Position numbers and translations under genes: made by a program
Shown: positions 1-12,560 of the stretch, piece by piece
How the letters are laid out: each line of letters begins with the position of its first letter
Numbering within the stretch: the first letter of the stretch is position 1
Notes under the pieces: generated by a model
The model's database searches: none
What the model was told of the DNA's origin: nothing
Seen by the model: only the letters and a program-made list of their open reading frames with translations
Assembly: GCA_910574455.1 (NCBI GenBank)
Contig: CAJSYZ010000002.1
Location: 4,675,671-4,739,670 of the forward strand
Length of the DNA: 64,000 bases
DNA from: Trichaptum fuscoviolaceum
Taxonomy: Eukaryota > Basidiomycota > Agaricomycetes > Hymenochaetales > Trichaptaceae
Reading direction: 5' to 3'

Positions 1-3000
1 AGAACAAACTTTGGAAAGGGAACGACAAAGCGCTTGCGGTAAATGGCAGAGTATTCTCTACAAAGGTAGGATGGAGCGTTGCAGTGTGGGTTGATATACC
101 TTCATCTTCCCTTCTTAAAAACTTCTGATTCACATTGCATTAAAGGCAGAAGATTTTTGAATCACTTGGATTCGTTGTCCTTTATCCGAGTTCAACAAGC
201 CCTTCATCATCTGAAAATGGCTCGGCGACAGCACAAGGAATCAAGCTTTCGCCTCCAAGGACTGATTTGGACAGTGTGGAAAGCAGGATGAACAGGGAAC
301 GGATGCTACGAGCTTGGGTAGAAATTGGGGCCTACCTTGCAGATTTCCGGCGCCGCTTTCGTGAGTAAGATCCCATTGCTTGCCCATAGTCATTAACTGG
401 GCTCTAGCAAAAGCGACAGAGACCAGTGGCAAAACGAAGCATTGGGTCAAAATCGATAGCGCTCGAGAAATGTATCAAACGGCAATCGGAGCGCATCCGG
501 ATCAAAGTAAGTACTTTAGCCGTTTACACTCGGGCTATGGCGCATCCTGAACCTTGTACTAGTCAAACGTTATCAGTATTCTGATGCTGTTTACACGGTC
601 CCTAGTGATGATTCACCTTGGACCGTTCTAGGACTAACGCAGTCTACATATGACAGTGGTGGGTTCTTATCATACATTCTGATATAATCATATCTCACGT
701 AAATATAACAGTGTTGCTGCAGTTTGCTTATTACGCTCAGTGTCGATGTGACCCGTCACAGACTCCTCGCTACTTTGGTGCTCTTGTGAAGATTGTACAA
801 TGGCTCAATAGCGTCATGATCGTCCCACAAGACTTAGAAAGTCTCATTGTCACTGAACGATCCCGTGGTAGATTCAATGAAGAAGACGTCCAGAAAGCAA
901 TCTGGGTGCTCGGATTTGGGTCCGATAACAGCTTAAAAGTTGACTATGACGAAGATGTCGATGACAATTTCCTCCGTCATGCATGGAAGGATGCTGTCCG
1001 CAGGTCTTGGAACGAGCCTGATGCATCTTCGCGGCGGAGAGACTTGAATGAAGCAATTCGCGTCGTCGCTGAATGGAAACGTAGCACGGAACTCATGAAG
1101 GCATGGGATACGGAAGTTACCAATGCAATGACCCCGGATAAAGCGTACGACACATTGGAAGTCCCCTTGAGCGTCGACGAGGAAATGCTAATTGCTGTCT
1201 ATACCATGAGAGTAAGTTCGCTGTCACTTATATGCAAATGTCTGATTTTAACTCGAATACTTAGGTCGAAGAGCAGCCTTCGCAACTGGAAAAGATGCGC
1301 GATGCTCTGCGCTGCATTGCTGATTTCACTCGAAGTGAGAGGCTGGAGAAGTTTCTCGAGACCGGCATGGACCGTAAGCTCATTTACTTAGATTAAACAT
1401 CGTTTGCTAAGCTCTCTTCCTTTAGCTGGCGTGGTAGTTGCACCTACTCGTCCTGATTGGCCCCGAGGACTAAATCAATTGGGAAACACATGCTATCTCA
1501 ACTCTCTACTACAGTACTTCTATACTATCAAGGACTTGAGGAATGCCATAGTCCCGTATGCACCCCTTGACGATAAATTCTTCGAATACGACAGCTTGAA
1601 AGACGACGATCTGAAAAATCATCGTGTAGGTGGTCGCCTGGTCTCCCGACACGAGGTTGTCCGGTCTCGGAAGTGTAAGTTCTTTTTCCGATTTTCTCTA
1701 CAGGTTGTTTGCTTAAAAATCATTATTGGCAGTCGTCTCTCAGTTGTCTAGCCTGTTCTGGCACCTTGAAAACAGTGAAGCACCGTCAGTCACGCCGTCT
1801 CTTGAGCTAGCAAAGCTCGCTCTTGTCACTTCGAAGGATGAAGAAGAGGACGACCCTGAGCGTGGAGGAACAGATTCATCACATAGCACTGACGCTACGC
1901 TCGTCGATGAACCCGTTCCGAGCAGTTCGTTGAGGGACAGCCCAGAGCCTGTGCCCAGATCTTCCTCAAATCCTGCCTCACCATCTAGTGCTTCTTCGGT
2001 GCTCGGAAAGCGATCAAGGGGTCCTGGTCGTAAACAAACGGGAAGTTCTGGACATGATGACTCGATCCTTGTAGAGACTGTTAATAGTGACAAGGACGAA
2101 TTCGTATTGGTTCCAAGACGGTCTTCTTCTACAGACGGCCCTATAGCATCGGGGTCCCATACACCTTCTACAATGAGAGACAGTGATACACCAGCAACTA
2201 CGAAGGATGATGATAACGACGTGGAGATGATCACCGCCGATCCTACCCCCTCTACGAAGCAAGCGGTCGTCAAAGCTCCTCCGTTACCTCCTCGACCGAA
2301 AACGGAATATTCGACCTCTGAAATGATGTTTGGACGGCAGCATGATGTTGCAGAATGTATGGATAATTGTATGTTCCAAATTGAAACCGCACTTCTCCGA
2401 TTTGGTGACCTAGCTGGGTCGGATGAGTCCAAGCGAAGCATCGTGAAACGGTGAGTTTCACTTCAATCAATAGTCACACGATCTCATATACATGTCACTG
2501 TCAAGGCTATTCTATGGCAAGATCAGGCAGCGTCTATCTCTACCTCCGAGCCGTTCGAAATCGTCATTACATGAAAGAGAAGATTATTTTTCGCATCTCC
2601 CTGTCAATGTTTCCGAGGAGAGTTTTGACCTGTATGATGGTCTGAGCGGATACTTCGACGACGTCGTGGAGTTCGAGGGTACAAAGGCAAAGATGGAAGT
2701 CAGTCTAGTTGAATTACCTCCGATACTGCAGATTCAGTTGCAGGTGGGTACTTTTGTATTGAATATATACGAACTGTTGAACTCATATTGGTTGGCAGCG
2801 AGTGCAATTCAATCGAGACACCTTACAGCCATACAAATCTCATGCATACGTCAAGTTTGGTGAGACAATTTGCATGGATCGTTTCCTCGACGATGCGCCG
2901 GCGGAAAAGAAAGCCAGATCAAAAGAGATCCAAGCTGAGCTCACTGGATGTCGAGAACGGATTCACAAGCTAACACAGGAAAAGGTTCGCATCACTGAAC

Positions 3001-3575
3001 TATATAGCCTAATCGCCTACTGATCTCCGTCACATAATGACTATAGTTCGCACCTTTCGAACAGCACCTTGAATATGCTGCAGACTTCTTGTCTAATCCA
3101 CATTGCGTAGAACTTCCTGGAGCAACTAACGCGCTTGTCTCTGCGGTTCTTTTGGAAAAGGATCACATCACTCGCGAGATCGCCGAATGTCGAGCGCGCG
3201 CTGCGGAGCTGAAGGCTCAGCTAGAAGCAATATGGGCTGATGAAAGTCGAGCGGAGTACGAGTTGGCGAGCGTGTTTGTCCATCGCGGTCCAACACCGAC
3301 GTTCGGACACTACTTCATCTATCAAAGATGGCTGCCAGACCATAAGGATGAATGGTTCAAATACAATGATTCTGATGTCTCACTGGCAACCAAAGAGGAG
3401 GTCCTCGCAGATACCACTGGCAGCACTGCAAACCCCTACCTAGTAAGTAGAGGCTTTGGAAAAATCTGGGTTATCCTGACGTCCTGACATGATTTTGTTG
3501 CAGTTGGTATTTGCGCGGAAAGGTTCTGAAGTCGTTGAGACCGTTCGTCGATCGGAGCCAATGCTCATTGGGTGA
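1..3575 (+). CDS. UBP2: UBP2-like ubiquitin C-terminal hydrolase, 5' end missing
   Basis: Cysteine protease of the USP family (peptidase C19) that removes ubiquitin from proteins. The gene enters from the left edge, so the N-terminus is absent; the first exon seen is in frame from base 3. The Cys box reads NQLGNTCYLNSLLQYF, with the catalytic Cys codon at 1491-1493. The His box reads TPTFGHYFIYQR near 3295-3330. Between them lies a long Ser/Asp/Glu-rich, probably disordered insert (about 1745-2290), then a charged coiled-coil-like stretch (about 2880-3240). The helical region before the Cys box (about 710-1390) and the wide Cys-His spacing fit yeast Ubp2 and animal USP25/28. At least ten exons are joined by short GT-AG introns. 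The frame ends with TGA at 3573-3575. Family is certain; the UBP2 assignment is by domain layout. Confidence 0.88.
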
Positions 3576-4045
3576 ACTTTGGGACTTTATATCGACTAGA
3601 AAGGATCGCGCTGTCTCTGGAAGGCAGAATGCAAGTTCATAACATTTAAATCTTGATACGACCTAAACATCAGTAGCATATTATGAGGAGACCGGCACAT
3701 TTAGTAATATTGACCATGACCATCTGCTGTATTTCTAATCCGACCTTTTGGAACCCCCCCCCCCCCCCCATGACATGTTCCATTCTCTGTATAATACCCT
3801 GAGAGTGAAATATACCATGCGCTGTTATGTTTCTCAATGAATCCAAACCGCGTCTGTATCGCTCCCAATATTTCGAGTTGGATGGAAAGGTACGTGCCCA
3901 GTGGCAGAATTGGTTGGTTACAGCATTTTACTGTCTACAGAAAGCATCGGACGCCGGTCAGATAGGAGAGTCTCAACGTATAACACTGCCTACAATTTCA
4001 TCGAGCAGGAGCTTACACGCCCTTGCGGTGTGTCACATATTTAGG
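3576..4045. other. Intergenic: convergent 3' region with a poly-C tract
   Basis: This stretch lies between the UBP2-like stop and the stop of the small minus-strand gene. It holds AT-rich 3' UTR-like sequence and an uninterrupted run of 16 C at 3754-3769. I see no gene. Confidence 0.6.
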
Positions 4046-4393
4046 CTATGTCCTCGCAGGCTCTCCAGGCTCAGGCTGCTGTGGCGTATCTGGAGCTTTC
4101 ACTCCTGAGTCACCAGGTGCAGAAGCCGTGCTTTTGCTTTCTTGCCCTCCGTTACTGGTATGCGCGACTTCTAAACCTTGCACAAGGCTGTCGAGTTCCT
4201 CCAACAACGAGTCGAGACGGCCCTCCACTGCGCACATCGCGTCGTCCGCTCGCTCTATTTGCTGCAGGAGCTCAGCTATGTTCTCGTCGGCGAGTTCATC
4301 ATCAGTATTCGCGATAAGTGCCGCAATTGCGCTGAGGTCCGAGACTGATGGTACTTGTCCGTTGGTAGCTGACTGCTTTCCGGAGGACATCAT
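4046..4393 (-). CDS. Small hypothetical acidic protein
   Basis: A single-exon frame of 115 codons starts with two adjacent ATGs (4393 and 4390) and ends with TAG at 4046-4048. I do not recognise the family. The middle is strongly acidic with heptad-like leucine spacing (DELADENIAELLQQIERA, then RLDSLLEELDSLVQGLE), which suggests a short coiled coil. The C-terminal third is rich in Ser, Gly and Pro and looks disordered. There is no signal peptide or membrane segment. Biased composition and a sensible position as a stand-alone convergent gene favour a real gene, but a chance frame cannot be excluded. Confidence 0.5.
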   Translation of the reverse strand: MMSSGKQSATNGQVPSVSDLSAIAALIANTDDELADENIAELLQQIERADDAMCAVEGRLDSLLEELDSLVQGLEVAHTSNGGQESKSTASAPGDSGVKAPDTPQQPEPGEPART

Positions 4394-5869
4394 ATGTAGG
4401 AGGATAAAAGCAAAGCAGAATAGCGCAAGTCAGCGCTCGCCGCTCGCTGCCACAACTTGAATACCAAGTTCTCAGGCTACCAGTAGGATATTGGACGAAA
4501 AAGGAAGCCGTGGCGACTTTGCACTGATTTAGTTCGGATGCTTTCTTTCCTGTCCCTCATCTCTGACAAAGTAGAGAAATGAATAATACACCTTTTCGCC
4601 GTCTGCGAGGTCTCTCTGATTACCGGCAATCTCATCCTGTGTCCTGTCGGCAACTGGTGCCAGTGGACTCGTAGAGACCGACCGGAGTCAGCAGTTCGGT
4701 TCAGTCGCTGGAAGTCTCGAACTCGATGTTTGTCTCCTCAATGCCTGAACTATTTAATCCACTCTCTCCTATACATATCAGAGCATATTCCTGCGAACCC
4801 GAACCCGGATGCCCGCTTAGAAGGATGGGAGGAACTCACGGATCGATCTTCGGTTATTCAAGTACTATGGCCGGTTCAGTATCACTCATGTGAGTGTTCC
4901 CGACTTCTTACTTCTCCTTTAACTCACTATTCAGTGCTACTAGTAATGGCGCCCGCGCAGCCCTTCTTAAGATTATCTGAAACTGTTGAGATGGTTCGAA
5001 CATCTGCGCCGCCGGCCGATAGGCTGTGAGTCCGTAATTACTATAATACATACATATGTATGTCTGAAATTATACTCGTGCCTCAATTATCTATGGACTC
5101 AGTCGATGCATATAGTCAAGAATCTAGAGCTATGTAATAGATCTAATGCATAACGACCACTCGTCATCGACATCATAAGAGGTGGCCGACCGGTCTAGCT
5201 GCGCAGCAGCCACGGTCTCGCGCGGAACGAGAAGGAAAGATGCAGAAGACTCCGGTGGCCGGTTCCGCGCCCGGATGCTGCGCACGAAACGCATTCTCGC
5301 AAGTGGAGAGTTCGCGGTCATCTGATGATTGACATCCATATGTTGTCGTCCCGCAGAAGGTCAACCTTCGCCGTTCATCCAACAGTTAACGCCGTCGAGA
5401 CACGAGCCGCGACGAGCGGTATTAGACGGTCCGTGCATACTACGCCTTCGTGCTCCACAACCTTGAACAGTCTGCCAGTGGCCCATTTGCGCTATAAACG
5501 CGTCATTCGAAACCCAGTTCGAGAATCCATGATTATTTCTATTGTCTCCTACGTCTAGCAGTATATTCGTTTTGTATTCTACCTAACAGCTATACAGATT
5601 GTAAGTTGGTCGCCTGGAGGATGTGTGTAAAGTCGAAGCGCTGGCCAGGGCGCGGCCCGAGGTAAGGTCGATTTTTGGGCAATGAGTATGTATAAAAGAC
5701 GATAAATATGTCAAAGATTGATAAGTCGATGAAATAATGCTATGATGCGGGGAAAGTGAGGAAGATAGCTAATGTTAGACGATACAATGTTGAACCAAGA
5801 AGTTGTCCTTTTTCTTTTTAGATCCAGTTTAAATGTTGGTATATCAAATGGGAGAAGAGGCTGTTCGCT
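4394..5869. other. Intergenic region without a supported gene
   Basis: About 1.5 kb between the small acidic gene and the stop of the GT15 gene. Several short frames occur on both strands, but none has an ATG, coding-like composition and splice sites together. AT-rich runs near 5040-5120 and 5680-5720 look like non-coding spacer. I see nothing that I can name. Confidence 0.5.
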
Positions 5870-7574
5870 TCATATGCGGCCGTTGCGAACATCTTCCCAG
5901 CGCTTTATACATGAGTTGGGGCGGTAGTCTGCAACGTGAGATCGAATCAATCCAAAAGTCAGATGATGGATGAGATACAGATGAGCGTACCGAAGCTGTC
6001 GCTTGGGTCACAGTAGCATTTACCCTGCTGATGCAGTGCGCCCTGGGGACACCGTTGGAAGGGATCATGTCTGTAGCCAACGTCGTTGAAGAAATGTAGT
6101 TGATCCTTGTTCGCGAATAAAGCAGCTGCGATGCTGTGGACGGGTGCATCCCCCCAGCGTTCATAATAGAAGCCCCCTTTCTTCTCTAAGTAGTCAAAAT
6201 AAGCGGTGTAAGCTTCCCCGCGCCAGAAGTCCATGTCAGCGATTTCGAAGTTACTCCAAACTATATTGATGAGCAGTGAGGTCGGTTTTCAAAGGAGAGG
6301 GGAAGGGGGAACCACTTACAGTGGCATAGATTATATGTATTTCCCCCATCATTCGAAAGATAAGCCATCGAATTATTCTCAGCGAGGTACTGAGGATATT
6401 CCTTGATGAATTCTTTGACCGTCGCCCATAGGGTAGGAATAGTCGGTTCCCACTCGTACAGTGAAATCGTAAATCCTGGAATACATGTCCTTAGCTTCCA
6501 TTCATTTCTCTAGTACACAAAGGTGGCCACGTACCATACACTTTGTTCTCTTCCTGCATCATGGCGAAAGGGTCATATTCCATATCGCAGAAGAATTTAA
6601 CACCTGGCTCCACGCGCCAATAGTAACGATACTGTTGCAATAGCTCATGCCGATAGAAGAACTAATCGATTATTATTTTAGCATTCGATCTCACGCAACA
6701 GCTTCAAAGAACTTACACCGGAATTGAACCTGCACATATTCCTGTATCTATTAGTCAAGTAATGTGAGCTTAGTGGTTTGTTGCAAAGAGCCGCGATCGG
6801 AAGCTTACGATACACTGCCTATGAGAGCATCAGATCAAACGTCAGGACTCATTGATCTAAACTTTGTAAGTGAATTAGGACAAGTGAGACGCACCTCCGT
6901 AAATGATGTTTTGGGCCATTAGACGGTTGCGCCCCTCTCGAGCACGATTCTCATCAATCCAGTCAGGCTGGTTCCAGTGGTCATGGGGAACCACACCGTA
7001 GGTAGCATTTCCCGAGGTCAGCTGGCTGGTGCGTCTGAGGGACATTGTATGCGCATAAGTTAAAATGCTGAAGGTCGACGACATGCAACGTACTGGATGA
7101 AGTCTTCTGAGAAAGGTTCGTCGTTGAGGAATACCCATGGGTAGTGATATTTGTGATTAAACCTGTCCTCATGCTGCTTGATTGCCTCAGCTGCGCCATT
7201 CACTTCACTGTTCCGAGCCAGCATAACAATGACAGCATTCGCTTTCTGGGGCTCCATATCCTCATCGTTCAGCGACTCCTTGCCCAAGCGTTCGGATAGT
7301 AGGTCGATGAGGTCGTTCGTCGATGCGTCACGAAGGGGCTGGTTGAGCTTGGACGCACGCCATGATGACAGTGTAGACACGCGTGAGTAGGTCCCGGCCT
7401 GCGAGAAGGAACTAATGTAGTGTAGAGTGACCTGTCGAATGGGCGAATAAGTGGGCGGTCATGAGATATATTGGCCACTTAAATGCGCCTTACCAGCAGT
7501 ATTAGAACAGGCAAAAGATACCTGAGGCTTGTGACAACACGAACAGACTGGGCAGGAGAAAAGGGCGAGCCCAT
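5870..7574 (-). CDS. Alpha-1,2-mannosyltransferase, GT15 (KTR/MNT/KRE2) family
   Basis: Golgi type II membrane enzyme that transfers mannose from GDP-mannose to N- and O-linked glycans of secreted and wall proteins. The ATG at 7574 gives MGSPFSPAQSVRVVTSL followed by a hydrophobic anchor, which an intron interrupts. The luminal part shows GT15 hallmarks: ANAVIVMLARNSEV near 7240, the DMEYDPFAMMQEENKVYG block near 6540-6590, and EKKGGFYYERWGDAPVHS near 6130-6190. The last exon encodes a Cys-Ile-Lys-Arg-Trp tail, and TGA is at 5870-5872. At least eight exons, several of them short. Which KTR/MNT subfamily it belongs to cannot be told by eye. Confidence 0.93.
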
Positions 7575-9085
7575 TGCGCGAAGGGCTGCAGGAGGGAAGA
7601 GAGGAACGCCTGTGGTGGTAGAGTGAAAGAGATGGAAGTGGGGGAGAACCCTTGAATAGCATGACGGCCTGAAATAGAGAATTATGATAAGTCGGTGCGC
7701 AGCTGCAATTTCTTCGTCGGGGGCCATGACATACCCTCCCCAATGCGGAAGGACCCTGAGAGGCGTGTCGTCTTCGTATGATGGTGAGATCTTTAGGGAC
7801 ATGGCAACGCTGTGGAGCTGTCCATCCCATGCCCCGTATCAGCGCGCGCTGCCTGTCTTTTGGTGCATACATCCAGCTTTCTTGATGTCCATCTGGCAAT
7901 CATTCGCCTACACAAAGATCTGACTTTTGGCTGTTGGTCCCTTGCGCAGTGCTGACGGCGGCCTACGCGCCTAGAATCCCGAGACATTGTTTAGTTCGTA
8001 CACACTGCGGACACCGGGAGCCTCGATATCATGATGATGTCGGAACCGGCGGTGTAAGGCACAATAAAAACAGTCGAAGAGATATTGTTAGCATGAGTTA
8101 TTTTGTGTGCCTTCGCCCTCGATCTTCTCGACATACTTGCACCACTCCGCCAAATCTGTCCGCAGTCGCCGTAACAGCTGGCAACATGAGGGGACGATGA
8201 ACGGTCCGCTCCTTGACAAAAGAATATCGGGAGTGTCAGTTGTTGCACTACTAACTAGTGATGTTTCGATGGCTGTAATAATAGATCGCTTGTGACTGGG
8301 CTATCCGGATATAAACTCGAAGTTAGTTCGGATTTAGAATGCTTTTTCGCTAACAAAGCATCCGTGTATTTGATAGACTTGCCTTATAGCCATACCGGCC
8401 CCACAGCGATTGCCCAAGAAAGTCTTCATGGAAGATTGCAGTATCATGATACAAAACAAAAGAGTCCGTGGTTCCACGTCAGAGATATGAAGCTATCTCT
8501 CTTGAGCACTTACCCGACAGATTCTCGTGATGCATTTTGGAGTCGACATAATTGAGGTAGATGCTGTCTCAGAGGCTAGCGGTCAAGCACAGCGAGAACA
8601 TGACGCGTCGGAGGCAAAAACCTCCTGCAACGGTGCAACCCGCCTTCGACAACTCCGAGTCGTCGGTGCACGTCCAAAATAGGTTCGCCGCACGACGACC
8701 CTGAGCTCATCATGATCAGCTTCCTTCATTTGTTTTCGACCGGACGACAAAACGACTCTCGTTGTGAACCCCTTTCTTAGCGACTCCACAGTATCGTGAA
8801 CCAGAGACACGTAGACACATACGGCGTGCGCTAGAAGCCCTCGCGTAGCACGCACTGCGCCGCATCGGAGGCTGCTCAGGAACCCGTACAGAACGTGCCA
8901 GTGTCGATCTCACGTTTACGAGAACCTCTTAATCGTATTCACGGACCCAGTCAATTTGGGCGATAAAGTCCAACTGTGCGATTGAGTTTGCTTCGTTCAC
9001 CGGGAGAACATTCCCAACAGGCGTGGAGACGTGCGAGAAGGAAATTTAGCTGTGTTCTGCTACCTATTGGGGCTTGTCAACGAGT
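7575..9085. other. Intergenic region between divergent GT15 and DUF6534 genes
   Basis: About 1.5 kb that should hold both promoters. Frames on both strands (for example near 7684-8200 plus and 8583-8913 minus) show no recognisable motif or coherent splice structure. I see no RNA gene or repeat. Confidence 0.5.
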
Positions 9086-11181
9086 ATGATGACCACGGTC
9101 GTGGAGGAAGGTTTTGCATCTGCAACGGGTGGGGACCGTGTAGCGACTTTTGGCGGGCTCTTCGTTGGCTTTATCTTATCGACAACACTCTATGGTCAGT
9201 TGGGCATGCGAATTTTCAAATTTATCTGACTTACGGTTTGCAGGCTTGACATTCTTCCAAACTTACCTCTATTTCTCCCGTTACTCGAAGGACGCTTTTT
9301 GGGTTAAAACTCTGGTGTGATTCTTTCTCAAACGTTGCATATAGCCACACCTAACATGATATACAGATTGGACTACTATGGTGAACAACACAAATCTGCA
9401 TTGCTAATAGAGTATACTGATGGTAGTAGGGCCATTGATACCGCCACGACGGGCTTGTGTGAGTAGACCACTGGCACCTTCATGAATAGCGAGAAAAACT
9501 GATATACAACTTCAGTATCCCATGCGTGAGTCTGTTCTGCTGAAGGATTTTTCCCCCAGTTCAAGTTGCTCAGTGAAGCAACCCAGTGTCTATACTTATC
9601 TCATAACGGATTTTGGAATTCCGTTCGACATCTTGTCTGTAACGAGGTTGGTCCTTCCCATTTCCTTCATTCATTCTGCGGAATTGAAGGTTGTGATAGC
9701 ACATTATGCGTACGCCACATTCGCATTTCATCTTTTCACATTCAAGTGTCTAAAGCATCAGTAATATGGTTCCATTAGGCCGAGAATGCCCTTGCTGTAC
9801 GTACCCTCCTGATATATGACAGCTTCGCTTTTAACCTCTCTATTTTCTGCAAGGCTGTTGCGATATTCCTTGTTCACCTGTGCGTCAGATAGTTGCTTAG
9901 AGTAACTCAGGGAATTTCATACTCTTCTTTAGGTTCTACGCTGCAAGGATATGGTCTAGTGAGTTTCCGCTACTCGTTTTCATTGGTGATTGCATCTGAT
10001 TCTCTTCATACAATCAAGTAAGCAAGAAGAAGAACACCCTTGCGTCAGGCGCTGTGGTTTGTAAAATTTCTACATTGTACATATTATATATTGTTCTGAG
10101 TGCTTTAAATGCAGGTCGCGCTAGCGATTCCTGCCTTTGGTGAGCGCTACTGTACTTCTTATAGCATCTTCTTGCGTACTGACCTACTGTTTTCCCCGCT
10201 CAAGCCTTTGGTATCAGTAAGGACGCTCTGTCTATTGGCTTTAAGCTAGCTCTAATCCAGGCACTTAGTTGCAACAATCACTCTCTTCCAGAGGAGAAGA
10301 GTCGAAGCATTCGGTAGTGGTATCCTCAAGGTCTGTCGCTCCCTCTTATGGATCTCGCCCGCTGTATGTGCTGAACCTCATAACGAAGTTATCGACTGCA
10401 CTCAACTCTGGCCTTGCATTCCTTTGCGACGTCGTCATCACCAGCGCTCTGTTTTATTTCATTCACCCCGCACGCAACGAAACAGTGAAATTGTTGGTCG
10501 TGCTACTACATCTCATTAAAATTAGACATTTAATATCTTTCTATTTCCAGACCGACATCATTCGTGGAGAAAGCTATCGTCTACATACTCAATCGCGGAA
10601 CTATTACGATGTAAGTCGCTTGCTGAGTTTTGGGTATTTTATTCTTGTCTCATTCTATACAAATAGGATAATGCAGCTGGCATTCTTCGTTGCCTTCCTC
10701 TCCGGCCCAGGCGCACTTATTTGGCTGCCTTTCCCGATCATGCTTGGGAAAGTGTATGTCAACGTACTCCTTGTTATGTACGTACCTTCCGCACCATTTT
10801 CGTTCTCGTGTTCTTCTCATGAGCTTTGCTTAAAGGTTGAACTACCGAGAATCCGTAGATGGACATGGCCTGTATGAGGAAGAGGTTGTGTTATCCGGCT
10901 CTGGCTCAGCGCCGTTAGCAAGCATCCGTTTTGCCGCACCAGCGACAACAAAGACCTCGTATATGATGAAGGATACTCTGCGATCTGGGAAAGAGAGCAA
11001 GGTAACCCGGCAATCACATAATTGAGTATATCAAAATCGACTGATACTTCTGCTTCAGTTCACAACTGTTCCGATCGAGTTGAATCCTCTGGAATCGGAC
11101 GGAACTGCTACCAGTGGATTCGGCGAAGATAGTCATCAACTCACTTCATCTTCTCATTCTACTCAGATAATCAAATCGTAA
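9086..11181 (+). CDS. DUF6534 multi-pass membrane protein
   Basis: Member of a large mushroom-expanded family of roughly seven-helix membrane proteins of unknown function. ATG at 9086 gives MMTTVVEEGFASATGG, then the family signature TFGGLFVGFILSTTLYG, and the next exon continues LTFFQTYLYFSRY. Later pieces also fit: SHAVYTYLITDFGIPFD near 9520-9640, AIFLVHLFYAARIWS near 9855-9960, SKKKNTLASGAVVALAI, then EKAIVYILNRGTIT near 10570-10610, and the closing helix ending in YVNVLLVMLNYRESVDG. A polar cytosolic tail of about 90 residues follows; TAA is at 11179-11181. More than a dozen short introns break the gene, so no single long frame is visible. Internal junctions near 9320-9430 and 9650-9850 are uncertain. 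Confidence 0.82.
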
Positions 11182-12560
11182 ATAGCGAGACAGATTTTGC
11201 ACCAAATATCTTTATTCAATCATACGTATAACATGCCTCAATTTGTGAAAGCATAAAATAGTTAGAAGAACAGAACTACTGTGTGTAGAAGCAAAAGTAA
11301 CAAAAAAGCACTTGTTTGAATCCACTATACACTGTCGACCTTCCTTAACCCGAGTACTCTAAAGGAAGCATATTAGAAAAGCTCAAGACGCATTGAGAAA
11401 GTGGGAAAAAGTAGTATGAGATATCTCTCAGTGTAAATACTCCTCATCTCTCCTTGTCTAGAGGAGAATCAGGCTCATTTAAATCAGAAATTTTTTGGGA
11501 ATCATCGAGAAGGGAAACGGAAGAAAGGATATCGGAAGAAAATACAAGAAAATACGCAACTCACCTGCTCATAAAATCGACAACTTGAAGTCACTCCCAA
11601 ACCCCAACAAGGTAAAAAGCAATGTAAGAATGTACCAGGTTTTGTCGACATGCGGCGCCGTAAGATTTGAAACGCAACATTTCCTATGGCTGGATTGTTC
11701 ATCTTGAGAGCTCAAAGACTCGGGAAGAGTCGATGGCACTGCCTCGACGGTTGAGCATCAACATCGAGCAGCGTGGCATTGCCCTCGTAGTTAAGAAGAA
11801 AAAACGTTGGGCGACCTTGACGCCCTTATACTTTTCGCTGACAAAGATATTCGCAGGATCCAGACTTGGTTTGGTGTTGTTTACTCAATTTCTTTTGTCC
11901 TTCCAACTTCGTCAAGACATCGCAACTATTGTCTGAAAACACATATATTGATGCTTGTACATGGGCATTTGCGCACCTTTTGGACTCTATAACAGCTTTC
12001 TTCAGGCTCTCTTGCGTCAATGACTATGGGGCATTTTTTCAATCGTACGCTCTGCTCATCCGGAGGGGTTTCTTCGTACCTTGGGATTGATGTCGATGAT
12101 AGTCTACTGGCAGTGTGGTTTTACATGCTTGACATCCGCTTATAATGTGGCTTCGTGGCCACTGTAACATCTCTGGCCACCCATGGTCATGGTGGTTAGA
12201 TTTTGTGGTTATGTGGATATCGGTCATATTGACGAAGAAAACCGCGACCCGATCAGGCAGCTGTTGTCTCCGACGCTTATCCTCTGGCCCTTGTCCTTCA
12301 TCTGGTCATAGCACCGTGCGCACTCAACACTAGCAACGAAGAAACTAGAACGTGACCTAAGTACAAGGTTGCAGGAGCTCGTCGACACCTGCAGGACAGG
12401 TTTACCACGCTAACTTGAAATTGGTCGAAATTCCCTTATATCTCGTGGCCTTAGCTGTGGTTCAATTACTACTCAACGATTTGCTTGCCCCTACTCTCAC
12501 TCTTCTACTCGTACATCTACCATCTCCGAGACTCTACCACTCAGAGTCCAACTACCGACT
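11182..12560. other. Intergenic region without a supported gene
   Basis: About 1.4 kb between two plus-strand genes. Short plus-strand frames at 11495-12090 contain some hydrophobic stretches, but I could not splice them into a consistent protein. It could hold a decayed membrane-protein fragment or only the F-box gene promoter. Confidence 0.4.

Noticed and set aside
1740..2441. 233-codon minus-strand open frame
   Set aside because: It is antisense to the Ser/Asp-rich insert of the UBP2-like gene; low-complexity composition keeps the opposite strand open.
4985..5005. GGTTCGAAC word resembling a tRNA B box
   Set aside because: No matching A box, acceptor stem or anticodon arm is found at proper spacing.
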